From positions 1,116,001-1,180,000 of the forward strand of contig NC_068572.1 of the NCBI RefSeq assembly GCF_025698545.1: a stretch of DNA of 64,000 bases, given 5' to 3'. A program made the position numbers and the translations under genes. A model generated the notes under the pieces. That model ran no database searches. It worked only from the letters and a program-made list of their open reading frames with translations, and was not told the origin of the DNA. The stretch is from Gossypium raimondii (taxonomy: Eukaryota > Streptophyta > Magnoliopsida > Malvales > Malvaceae). Below, piece by piece: positions 22,750 through 33,419 of the stretch (position 1 is its first letter; every line of letters starts with the position of its first letter).

Positions 22750-24235
22750 TCAATGAAAGGCATGGTTATAACCATGGTAATGGAAGTTCTTGTAGATGAA
22801 ATGAGCCAACCATTTGGAAGCTGCAAAGCAAATGATAGCCATTGATACCATTGTTGTTTTAGCCACCATTGACATAATCTTCTGCTTTGTTACAGCAATG
22901 ATGCCAATCAAGACAACCGACATGATTTGCAGCATTACTTCGAGTGCCTTGAGACCTTCATATGCACTATTACAACTCTTACAATTCACTACATGACTCC
23001 AATACCTACACACCAAAAAAATGCTTCTTGTTAAACTATGTTACTCATGGTGGCTTGCACATGGAAGTCAAGATTGTAGGGATTAATGTACATATTCAAT
23101 ACATGTATGCTCATTCTTTTTACATCTAGTTCATATGTTAGGAATATTGCACCTATACTTATGTCTGACTGTGTATGGGGCACAGGTTCTCCAAAAGAAA
23201 TGAAGAGCGATGGGTATAAGTATCCAAATTTTCATGTTCGGAATGTTTGGATATATACTCGTATACTTGAAGAAAAATGAAGAGTCGAAAGTTATTAAAT
23301 TTACCTGTCCATCAGTTGTTCTCTAGGAGGGGATGGAGGAAGAGCTCCACTATACTTCCCTTTCCAGTCAATCTCACCGCCGGCATACTTGTTGAACCAC
23401 CTCCGGAAGCCAACCACCGTAGCATCTGACTTTGTAGGCAAAAAACAAGCTTTTTGCCAATTGGTAGCCCCAATTTCCATTATCTTACGCTCCTACAAGG
23501 AGAAATAGGTTGTCAACTTGCATAAACATGATTAAAAACAGTTTCCAGTTCGTTAACATATGCCATAGATCTCTGTACTCTTCACAGATTCGAGTACTTA
23601 GTAATAAAAAAATAAAAAATTCAAAGCATCAAAGAGCCAGAGATATAGGAATCACCTCAACATGAAGAAGATACAAATCAGAATCAAGAACCAAGTTTAC
23701 TCCAATGTGAAACATCCATCTTGGAACAATTTGGTCAATCCAAACGCCAAATTTTCTTGGGAAAATCCAAATCAATCTACTATTACCTGGACTAACTGGA
23801 ACACACATAAAAATCAACATAAGTCTGTGATTTTCTTCATCAACCTCAGCATCAGCAAAAGTATGGATGATACAAGGAGCAATAAAGTTAGAATTGCCCC
23901 ATTCTTGTTCAACAAAACCATTTATATCCAACTTCTTGACTTTCATATCAAGTGGTCTACCCCCTTCTCTATCAACCTTCACTGTGAACAAAAAATTACA
24001 ATTTTAGATATGGTAAAAAAAACCCTCTCGATTTTGATATTGAGCAATTCAATCCCTCTCAAAAAAATCGGAGCAATTTAATCTCTGTCAATTTCGAAAG
24101 TCAGCAAATAAGGATAATTAATCACAAGATTAATGTTTTTCGTCAATTTTACATAAATTTGACTAGTATAATAAAAATTTAGCTCTTATAATTTACACGT
24201 TCTATCAATTCGATCATTGATTTAACAAATTTAGC

Positions 24236-24273
<38 letters not shown>

Positions 24274-26253
24274 AAATGTGTAAGTATTGAGGCTAAATTA
24301 GTTGAATTTTTTAAAATCAAGACAAAATTAAGAAAATATGTAAACGATGAGGGCTAAATTTATTATTATACCAATCAAAATTATACATAATTGGCGAAAT
24401 ACATTAACCCATGATTGCTCTATTATTTTTCAAAGGGACTAACTTGTTCAATTTCGAATTTGAGAGAGACTAGAGAAATCTTTTTACCTATACGTGAATT
24501 TCATATCTCAAAATACATTAAGAACTTCTTACCCTTAGGGGTCGGAGTGCGGATGATTCCGTAATGTGCATATGGAAGATGAGCAAAATCCATAAGATTT
24601 TCAGTCAAGAACTCATACCTGAAACCACAAAATTAGATTCTCGAACAAATTTCAGTTTCCATAAATTATATTACTCTTAACTCTTTATTTTTCTTGAAGT
24701 ACCCGAAAGGAAGATCTCTGTTTCCCATCCACTTTGAAAATGAAGGATCATCTAATACAGGAATGTAAGGAGGCTTTTTCTTTGTTATAATATCTTTGTA
24801 TTGAGGATCAGCATTTGGCCAAACCCATACAATATCATGTTGCACAACACTTGGATAAACAGCCACACATGCTTTCTTGAATGTATGGACCTGCAATTTT
24901 GAAAACCAACGTTACCCCCTTTTGCCAACAATGCCACACACTATACATCACATGACATTGCTCAAAATGAACCATGGTTACACTATCAACATTGTAAGAA
25001 GAGGATCAGATATATCTATATACATAGAGATGTTCATGGGCCGCGTCGAGTTGGGTTCGGACTTGACCTACGTATGATATTAATACATTTTATATTTGTC
25101 AAGGTCCAGTCCAACCTGAAATATGAACTTAAAATACTCATATTTGTAAATAGTTAACCCAAGTTCATTTTAAATTCAATCATATTGTTTTTAAAAAAAA
25201 ATTAAAAAATACCTTTATATTATTTTTAATTTATATCTAATAATTTTATATGTAACCATCTTAACATTTTTAATCTCTACATTATAGTAATATTACATTT
25301 TTATGTGTTATAAATTATATAATATAAAACATTACAAATTTCCTTGAATATTCAAGCCTAAGTTCACCCTATTTTTTATCCTAATACTTTTGCTCGGGCC
25401 CCAAATTTCGAACGAACCTTTAGATTGAGTGGATAACTTGACCCATAAACAGATCTAAATATACGCATATATATGCTTTATAGAAAGTAACTCAGGTGAT
25501 CCAATATCATATGTCCAACATAAATATGCTTATAAATATGACACACAAGTTCAAGACTATGGCTCCTGGATACTCAGCATGCTTGTGCCAGATACATACA
25601 TGTATCCAACATCACACCCGAGTTTCAAGTAATATAATCATCCATACCTTTGTAACAGTCCTAACATTAGAACAGCAAAAAGAACATAATTAAACATGAT
25701 GATATGAACTAAAAAAAAGGGTTACCGGGGGTCCATCTAAGGGAGCTTGAGGAATGATTTTGCAATCACCATTGCCATTAAAGCACCAACCATGGTACAC
25801 ACACTGTAATCTCCCCCATTGATCAATTCTTCCCTCAGATAAAGGAGCTAATCTATGAGGACAAGTATCATCAAACACTTTCCATTCATTCTCATTCTTA
25901 TCCCACCACACAACTAGATCAAGTCCCAATACCTTCTTACCATGTGGCACCCTCTTATCCAAATCACATACTGGCATCACCGGGTACCACTGTGAGTACC
26001 AATCCAATCTCTCTTTCTCGCGACCGTCAGCCTCAAGTTCCGGCATAGGTGGCTCGATGGACTCCATTGTTGATGATGGGGTCGATGATAAGGTCATAAC
26101 CAACCTGGATTTCGATCCATTTCTTGTAAGAGCTGGTAATTTTAAGTTTAAATTGTGAAAGATGGATTTAGGAAACTGGGTTTTGTTTCTTGTTGCTGTT
26201 GTTAGAATGCATGGTAAAGGACCAATAGCAGAAGCAGCTCTAAGAACATCCAT
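22750..26253 (-). CDS. PTC52: PTC52-like chloroplast Rieske oxygenase, copy 2 (fused exon)
   Basis: Six exons: 26253-25726, 24890-24703, 24618-24533, 23981-23656, 23492-23305 and 23005-22750; total 523 aa. The Rieske residues (CPHRLAP...CVYHGW), iron site ([12 protein letters not shown], with F in place of P) and CxxC (NCKSC) are all present. The exon 23981-23656 corresponds to two exons in the other copies. About 12 codons and the intron between them are gone, and the frame continues as [12 protein letters not shown]. The lost part is a variable linker between the iron site and the conserved [13 protein letters not shown] block, so a functional protein is plausible. Introns hold a MITE with a TA microsatellite and a GGGCC-type repeat. 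Confidence 0.92.
24000..24490. repeat. MITE with central (TA)n in PTC52 copy 2 intron 3
   Basis: The left part (CTCTCGATTTTGATATTGAG, about 24024 on) and the right part (TTTCGAATTTGAGAGAGACTAG, about 24450-24472) are imperfect inverse copies. Internal segments also pair (TTTAGCTC...GGGCTAAATT). The same family forms the ends of both segmental duplication units near 43680-43940 and 61070-61490. A pure TA run occupies 24238-24269. No transposase. Confidence 0.55.
25030..25450. repeat. GGGCC-type dispersed repeat in PTC52 copy 2 intron 1
   Basis: Starts GATGTTCATGGGCCGCGTCG and ends near TGACCCATAAACAGATCTAA, giving short imperfect inverted ends. The inside is AT-rich. Related sequence lies at 7460, 26780, 37425, 54390, 57480 and 58040. 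It looks like a non-autonomous DNA element family, assignment unsure. Confidence 0.45.
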
Positions 26254-26639
26254 GGCTGACTATATCTTCTTTTATTTTCTTCGTCTTTTAAAACACTCTA
26301 TTGGTTCTTCAAAGCTTAAGCAAAGAGGAGAAAGAAAGAACTTGAGGCTGTGAGGAAATGAAACTGAGTGATGTGATCTGATCTTAGTGAGGCTAAAAAT
26401 GAAATAAATAGTAATCAATGAACACTCCCAAAGCAAAGACTTTGAACGTTTGCATTTTGCAAAAGTCAACATGACTTTGTAGGATTACAATTCACTAGAC
26501 TTCTCCGTCTCGAAAGTGAACCCTAAAAATGGGATGGTATGAATAAAAATATATATCAAAAAATAGATTTAGGCAAAAAAAGAAGGTTCATTTTCTAAAC
26601 AGATCGTATCTCGAGTAAGTTTTTTTGGCCTAAGTCCGG

Positions 26640-26775
26640 CTTGGCTCGGATACCCTTAACAAAGTATCGATACCTTTTTCAAAAGTATCGACACCCTGCT
26701 TGAGAATCAATACCTTGGGGAAGGTATCGATATCTCATAATAAGTATCGATACATTCCCTATTGTATCAATATTA
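26640..26775. repeat. Cluster of GTATCGATAC-like palindromes
   Basis: About six matches to the palindrome GTATCGATAC or one-base variants (AAGTATCGATACC, AAGTATCGACACC, GAATCAATACC, GGTATCGATATC, AAGTATCGATACA, TGTATCAATAT) lie in about 110 bp, spaced roughly 18-25 bp and separated by variable C/T-rich spacers. The cluster sits about 390-520 bp upstream of the ATG of PTC52 copy 2. It may be repeat-derived or a regulatory array. Confidence 0.5.
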
Positions 26776-26779
26776 TAGG

Positions 26780-26941
26780 CTTTAATATGGGCTGAAAAGG
26801 ATCAGGCCCAAGTTTAGCATCTATAACCTAGGTTGGGTTTGGGCAAAAATTTAGGTCAATTTTTCGAACCGAGCCCGGGCCTATTAATTGGACCTAAAAT
26901 TTTATTAGGGCTTAACCCGAACCAACCCATGAACAACTCTA
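26780..26941. repeat. GGGCC-type dispersed repeat
   Basis: Contains GGCCCAAG, CCGAGCCCGGGCC and ends CCCATGAACAAC, the reverse of the TGTTCATGGG start seen in the other copies, so this copy is in the opposite orientation. No coding content. Confidence 0.45.
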
Positions 26942-27996
26942 CGAGGGAGGAACCAATAAAATAAATGTGTTGAAATTAGGCTCAACTTATACTACTTTAA
27001 ATAATAACTTTTTTAAATTCGGAAGAATCTTGATCACCAAAATTAACATGTGAAAATTAAAATTAACTTATACAACAAAAAAAAAGTTAAATGTTCAATT
27101 TGTATTAAATATTTTAATTATTTAAGCATTAACTATTTTACCAAATTAATATTTAAATACTACTTTGTACTAGTTTATCAAATTAAACTAAAAATATTAT
27201 TAAATTTATCATAAAAATTTATAATTCTATAAAAGAAATCAAGTTAAAAGAAACTCTGGAAAACTTTGGGGGTGGAACACAAATTTACCCTATTTTTAAG
27301 CATTAATTATAAGGTCAATAAAAAATTTTAAAACTTAAATGGGTTGAATTGAAATTTTATAAAATTTAGACGGCATCCCTAGTGGTAAGATGAAAAGTCA
27401 TCGTATCAGGTGGATAAAAAGATAAGAGAGAGTGGTTAAAAGGAAGAGAAAGAAAGTAGGAAAAATGTTCTATTGTATTGTTTTTATAGTCTCTTCAGTG
27501 CAATGATAAGTCGTATATATGACATCTCACAATGTTCTCTTGTATTGTTTTTATAGTCTCTTCAGTACAATGATAAATCATATATATATATGACATCTCA
27601 CGTGTCATGACCTCACTAGCAAAAAGGTCACGTCTTGTCTTCTCACAGGTGCGGGAATGCTTATTCATAGGTGGGTAATGCAACGTCTTAATATGGTTAA
27701 ACAATTAATGGGTGTAAGGTTACATATACTCTTAACGAAGTTAGTCTATAATGAAGGTTCGTTCACCTTACTATAGAGCCACTCGATGTTATGAGTTCAA
27801 CCAATAGAATTAGATTTTTTTTAAAACCTTGTTCATGGCATGTAATCTAGAACATTTAAAAGTAGAGTTGAAAACACATAAAATATGTATATTTAATTTC
27901 TAATCATTGTTGGTATAGGAAAAAAAAAAAAAAAGAAGATGTTCAACTAGCTTTTAACCTTACATACAAAGAAAAGGGTGTCATATTCACATAAAC
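26942..27996. other. Intergenic region between PTC52 copies 2 and 3
   Basis: AT-rich spacer. It contains one tandem duplication (27464-27601), annotated separately. A poly-A run (27918-27935) followed by GATGTTCAACTAGCTTTTAACC corresponds to the same 3' flanking block as after copies 1 and 2, so the duplicated unit includes about 60-100 bp beyond each stop codon. No gene recognised. Confidence 0.5.
27464..27601. repeat. Two-copy tandem repeat, about 67 bp
   Basis: AATGTTCTATTGTATTG at 27464 recurs as AATGTTCTCTTGTATTG at 27531. Both units run through TTTTTATAGTCTCTTCAGT to GACATCTCAC. The second unit has a longer TATATA run. The copies are nearly identical, so this is a recent duplication. 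Confidence 0.8.
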
Positions 27997-30900
27997 TTAC
28001 ACAAAAGCATGGTTATAGTCATGGTAATGAAAATTCTTGTAAATGAAATGAGCCAACCATTTTGAAGCTGCAAAACAAACGATAGCCATTGATACCATTG
28101 TTGTTTTAACCACCATTGATATCATGTTTTGCTTTGTTACAGCAACGATGCCAATCAAAACAACAGACATGATTTGTAGTATTACTTCGAGTGCCTTGAG
28201 ACCTGTATGTGCAGTATTACAACTCTTACAATTCACCACATGACTCCAATACCTGCAAAACAAGAACAAAGGTTATAAGGTATGTTACCCGGGTTCAGAG
28301 CGTTGGATTCACGTACATATTCGATACAGGTATGTTCATATGTTAGGATACAAGCTCCCATATTTCGAGAAAAGTGAAGAGTCAGAGCAATATAAGGACA
28401 AAGTTACTAAATTTACCTGTCCATTAGTTGCTCTCTAGGAGGGGACGGAGGAAGAGCTCCACTATACTTCCCTTTCCAATCAATCTCACCGCCGGCATAC
28501 TTGTTGAACCACCTTCGGAAACCGACCACTAAGGCATCTGACTTTGTAGGCACGAAACAAGCTTTTTGCCAATTGGTAGCCCCGATTTCCATTATTTTAC
28601 GCTCCTACATGGAGAAATAAGGTGTAAAACAAAACGAGGTTTACCAGGCAAGAATATTGCATATGGCTATGTGTTAAACATGAGTTCTTCATATATTTAG
28701 AGGGTCCTTAAAAGTTGATTGTCCAAATAAGCATGGAATATGATTGTCAGATACTGAGTACTCATAAAAAAAGTGAATATACCTAAGAGGCCTCTTTGTT
28801 ATAGGGATTTGATCAAATTAGTCCTTCAACTATTAAATAGATCAATTTAGTCCTTTACTATTAAAGAATCAAATAAGACCAAATTAGAATAGAGTTAACA
28901 TTTACTGTTTTAAAAGTTAATATTTTTAAAGTTTTTACTGTTTTGTACATAAAATCTTTTGTTTAGAATTGAGTTGCAATTGAAAAATAATAACTTTCAA
29001 TACATTTTTAGATAGTGAATGTTAACTCTATTACAATTTGGACTTATTTAATTCTTTTTAATACTATAAGGACTAAATTAATCCATTTAATAATAGAGGG
29101 GACTAATTTGATTCAGTCCCTATACAGGTACTTTAACCCATAAACAAATGAAAAGTCGAAGCAATATAGATTTTTTGAATGAAACTCATCAAAGAGCCAG
29201 AGATATAGGAATCACCTCAACATGAAGAAGATACAAATCGGAATCAAGAATCAAGTTTTGTCCAATGTGAAATATCCATCTTGGAACAATTTTGTCAATC
29301 CAAACACCGAAGTTTCTCGGGAAAGTCCAAATCAATCTACTATTACCTGGACTAACCGGAACACACATAAAAATCAAAGAAAGTCTTCGATTCGGTGGCG
29401 GTGCCTGCAAAAAAACACTTCTTTATTGGTAAACAACACTCGGAAAACAAATAATATACTGGACCTGACAGTCCACCGGTTCAACCAGTTCAACCTGCTG
29501 ATAAATAGCAATATATAGTGAAGTGAATGCAGAACCTTTACAGATGTTGCAGATCCATTTTCTTGATCAACTTCGACATCAGCAAAAGCATGAAAGATGC
29601 AAGGTGCAATAAAGTTAGAACTACCCCAATCTTGCTTTCCAAGAAAACCATTTATGTCCAACTTCTTAACTTTCATATCAAGTGGTCTACCCCCTTCTCT
29701 ATCAACCTTCACTGTGAACCAAAATGTGCAATTTTAGATGCAAGAATTCGATATCTCGAAAATACATACATCAAGAACTTCTTACCGGTTGGGGTCCGAG
29801 TGCGCATTATACCATAATGTGCATATGGAACATGAGCAGGATCCATAAGATTTTCAACCAGTACCTCGTACCTGAAAATGCAAACTTAGTTTATTCAACA
29901 AATTTCAGCAACTATTGATGATATACGTCCACTACATTACTCTCTTCATTTTTCTTAGAGTACTCGCATAATTTGCATACCCATAAGGGATATCTCTGTT
30001 TCCCATCAACTTTGAAAATGAAGGATCATCTAATACAGGAATGTAAGGAGGCTTTTTCTTTGTTATAATATCTTTGTATTGAGGATCAGCATTTGGCCAA
30101 ACCCATACAATATCATGTTGCACAACACTTGGATAAACAGCCACACATGCTTTCTTGAATGTATGGACCTGCAAATTTGAAAACCAAAGTTAAAATAAGA
30201 GAACCCTTTTTGCCAATAATGCCACACATTACATGAAATTGCTGATTACTGTTGAGGGGAGGCCGGACTCTTTATTAGGAGAAGTTTTCAAAGTATCATG
30301 AGCAGACGAACCCCTCAATGGTTGAGGTATTGTGCTCAAGGTGTCTATGAGCAGACGGGTCCATAAAGTGAGAACACCTTGCCCACCAAGGAAATATGAG
30401 CATTTGGTCTTGGTGGGTTTGAAACCATGCCCTTATATGGCATTAGTAGGTAAGAATAGTACCACTTGAGCTAGTGACCTCCCCTCAACAATTATAATAT
30501 CAACACTTTAAAAGAGGATCAGTACGTATATACACTATACTAATTGAAGTTGGGAGATCAGTGAAGAATACTATATGTCCACACATTCATTTTTCTTAAA
30601 ATAGTCGTGTCTGACATTCAATCCAACACACAAATACGAAGATATGATCCCGAGTCGTATCTTCAAATATATACATGTATTCAATACTCATACCCGAGTC
30701 AGAGTAAACACCCATACCTATGTCCTTACATGTATAGATATATCATACAAGTAGGAGAATTAAACCCCAGAAAGTTCCAAATAATCCTAACATTAGAACA
30801 GCAAAAACAGAACATAATTAAACATGATGATATGAACTAAAAGAAAAGGGTTACCGGGGGTCCATCTAAGGGAGCTTGGGGAATGATTTTGCAGTCACCA

Positions 30901-31376
30901 TTGCCACCAAAACACCAACCATGGTACACACATTGTAACCTCCCCCATTGATCAATTCTTCCCTCAGATAGAGGAGCTAATCTATGAGGACAAGTATCAT
31001 CGAACACTTTCCATTCATTCTCGTTCTTATCCCACCACACCACTAGATCAAGTCCTAATACTTTCTTACCATGTGGCACCCTCTTATCCAAATCACATAC
31101 GGGCATCACCGGATACCACTGTGAGTACCAATCGAATCTCTCTTTACCGACCTCAGCCTCAACTTCCGGCATAGGTGGCTCAATAGACTCCGTTGTTGAT
31201 ATTGGGGACGATGATAAGGTCGTAAACAACCTGGATTTCGATCCATTTCTTGTAAAACATGGTAATTGTAAGTTCAAATTGTGAAAGATGGGTTTAGAAA
31301 ACTGGGTTTTGTTTCTTGTTGTTGTTGGAATGTATGGTGAATAAACAATGGTAGGAGAAGCTTTGAGAACATCCAT
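27997..31376 (-). CDS. PTC52: PTC52-like chloroplast Rieske oxygenase, copy 3
   Basis: Seven exons: 31376-30855, 30168-29981, 29871-29786, 29711-29536, 29404-29216, 28604-28417 and 28252-27997; total 534 aa. Rieske pair CPHRLAP...CVYHGW, iron site [12 protein letters not shown] and CxxC NCKSC are all present, and both C-terminal hydrophobic segments are kept. It keeps the seven-exon structure, including the intron lost in copy 2. Its exon sequence is closer to copy 2 than to copy 1 by eye (for example [20 protein letters not shown]). Copies 2 and 3 also share an upstream leader motif, AGAACTTGAGGCTG. A MITE lies in intron 5 and another in intron 1. It appears functional. Confidence 0.93.
28800..29124. 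repeat. MITE in PTC52 copy 3 intron 5
   Basis: The left end TATAGGGATTTGATCAAATT and the reverse-complemented right end TATAGGGACTGAATCAAATT stay complementary for about 60 bp (AGTCCTT...TTTAGTCC). The 325-bp element has no open frame. It is absent from the same intron of copies 1 and 2. Confidence 0.65.
30250..30490. repeat. MITE with 13-bp perfect inverted ends, TGTTGAGGGGAGG
   Basis: A 241-bp element in intron 1 of PTC52 copy 3. It begins TGTTGAGGGGAGG and ends CCTCCCCTCAACA, exact inverse copies. ATTA occurs one base before the left end and directly after the right end. The same type, with diverged ends, lies at 35322-35552 and 52082-52313. The interior has GAGCAGACGAACCCC and related direct repeats. 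Confidence 0.7.
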
Positions 31377-32006
31377 GGAGGATATTATATGTTGGTTTAT
31401 TTTTCTTTTGTATTTTAACGATTATGGCGTTCTTAAAAAGCTTAAAGCAAAGAGGAAAACGAAGAAGAGTGAAAGAACTTGAGGCTGAAAGGGGATGAGC
31501 GTGTGAGTAAATGAAACGCGTGATGGAGGTAGACTGTGGAGAACCAAAAGCTGTGAACTTCGTGTGGCTCAAAACGAATGACAATAAGTGTTAGATTATA
31601 TTTTGCTCCTTTATCAGAGGAAAAGCCTAGAAAAAGTCGAAATTATATTTGTATATTTTTAAATGATTAAATTAAAATTTTATCATTTTGAGTGTCAAAG
31701 TACAATTTTACCATGTATTAACATAAATTTTCATAAATTTTAAAGGGCCAAAATGAGATTTCCTATTATAAGGAGCCAAAGCCCTTACTATACCCTAGCA
31801 CCGCCCCTACCCTTTACTCAAAAAATAGATAAATTAGCTTCTTACATATTATATCAAAGAGCAAATTGGTTATTTACGTTCAAATTTCACTGATTTTTAC
31901 ACTAAGAAGTGGACATGACCCCACTCCATTCAAGTTTTTTAAGTCTTTTTCAAGTCATAAAGTATTGATTCAAGACAATGGCATTTTAAAAGTATTCTTA
32001 CATCTA
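31377..32006. other. PTC52 copy 3 upstream region
   Basis: The first 200 bp on the minus strand are the leader and promoter side of copy 3; the motif AGAACTTGAGGCTG (about 31471) is shared with the leader of copy 2. From about 31670 to 31810 sequence resembling GTGAAGCC/GGCCCC-type hAT MITEs is visible (CCCTAGCACCGCCCC). Nothing coding. Confidence 0.4.
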
Positions 32007-32140
32007 TCAATTGGATCTTAGTTCGATTGGCATGAGTATTATTGTCAATACAGGAAAATGTGGGTTCGAGTATGCTGTGAAGCGTATTATCCTCCTATTT
32101 AAGGGATGGGGAAGCACTATCTAGGCATTCATTTAAAAAG
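32007..32140 (+). repeat. tRNA-derived SINE
   Basis: An A box-like CTTAGTTCGATTGGCATG is followed at tRNA-like distance by a B box-like GTGGGTTCGAGTATG, then the family tail TATCCTCCTATTTAAGGG and CTAGGCATT. The match to the element at 38364 extends for over 120 bp. No acceptor stem, and the sequence after the B box is not tRNA-like, so this is a retroposon and not a tRNA gene. Confidence 0.65.
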
Positions 32141-32399
32141 AACAAATATAATCAAAACATATACTACTTTAAAATATTTTATAACTATATATGACTCTTC
32201 CAAAAGTTTTTAATTTAAAACGTAGAAGTATTCCTTTTTTATATATAAATTTTGATGAATTAAAACTTTGTATTATGTAAATTTTTATATATTTGTATAT
32301 TAATATTATATTAATACTTTTTTAAATTATATTTTTTTACCAAAAAAATTTAACTAACATTTTATTTTATATTGATTTTGATGCTTAGTTCTATCGTCA

Positions 32400-33060
32400 T
32401 CTCAGGCTTTGACATCATTGACACATTGCATTTAACCAGTCGAACCTTTGGTTAAATATTGTAAAAAGACATGTTTATTTTCAGCCTAAAGGTTTTTGTT
32501 TGTTTCATGGTGGTTAAGCACAGTTGGCCACCATCCCCCATGTCACCCCTAGTCTAGTCTCGATGCTAGACTCAAGCCATTTTTTCCATAGAAATGGGAT
32601 TAGCCTTTGGAAGAATACTTTTTCTCTAGTCCAAGGGTTCAGTCATGCTTTGGCGTTTGTGGTGGCTTTTGTGACACTCGAGTCCTGTGGTGACTCATTT
32701 TCTCTAAGTACTTAGTGACTTTGTTCTATTGAGTTTTTGCAGGGACTCGTTTTTGTCTAGGGTTCTATTGCATCTATTATTTCAAGTCGGAAATGTTTCC
32801 ACTGTCACAGGAGGAAAGAATTGCATAGAGACTTACCCACCGCATTAAAGTTATGTTTATCTTGAAGGCTAATAGTATCATTGAACTGAAAAAGTCGTGA
32901 GAACGAACCAAGGTCTCTCTTTGTTCTCAATTTAGGTAAAGAGGCTTGATTCAAGCAATGAAAACTTATTTTCTCCAACATAAAGTTTAAATTTTTCTTG
33001 TCTTTCAAGGCTTTATCTAGTTTGGGACCAAGATCCTCGATCACTTTCTTCATTCGGTAT
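32400..33060. other. Unrecognised block, duplicated at 44160-44835
   Basis: A block of moderate GC content upstream of the IQM 3' end. It carries a plus-strand open frame at 32524-32715 and a minus-strand one at 32805-33053 (starting MKKVIEDLGPKLDKAL). Both recur at 44301-44492 and 44582-44830 with few changes. The minus-strand frame is predicted to be polar and helical, but neither resembles a family I know. Their conservation between units may simply reflect recent duplication. Could be part of an older transposon. Confidence 0.35.
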
Positions 33061-33419
33061 AATTAGATCTATAACACTATTATCCTCAGTTTGCATATAA
33101 TCTTTTATATAATAAAAAATGAATTAAAACATAAAATAAATAGATGAAATTCCATACTTTTATTGAAATTTAAATTATATTTCCTTTTTCAAAAAAAAAA
33201 CTTACAATTGTGATGTCAACTTAAAATACAACATGAACAAATCAAAAAATTGTATGCATGATCGAAAAGAATGATAAAGAATTCATATATCATCTTCTCT
33301 ATTCACATCAAAAGAATCAACTACTTGTAAAATGTACTTAATATCAACTCTAAATTCTTATTACCCTTTCATTTTTCCCCTCCATGTATCAATTTTAGTA
33401 TCAGAGCACATCTCGAAAA

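Noticed and set aside
24238..24269. TA run as a replication or regulatory element
   Set aside because: It sits at the centre of a fold-back MITE in an intron and is an ordinary microsatellite.
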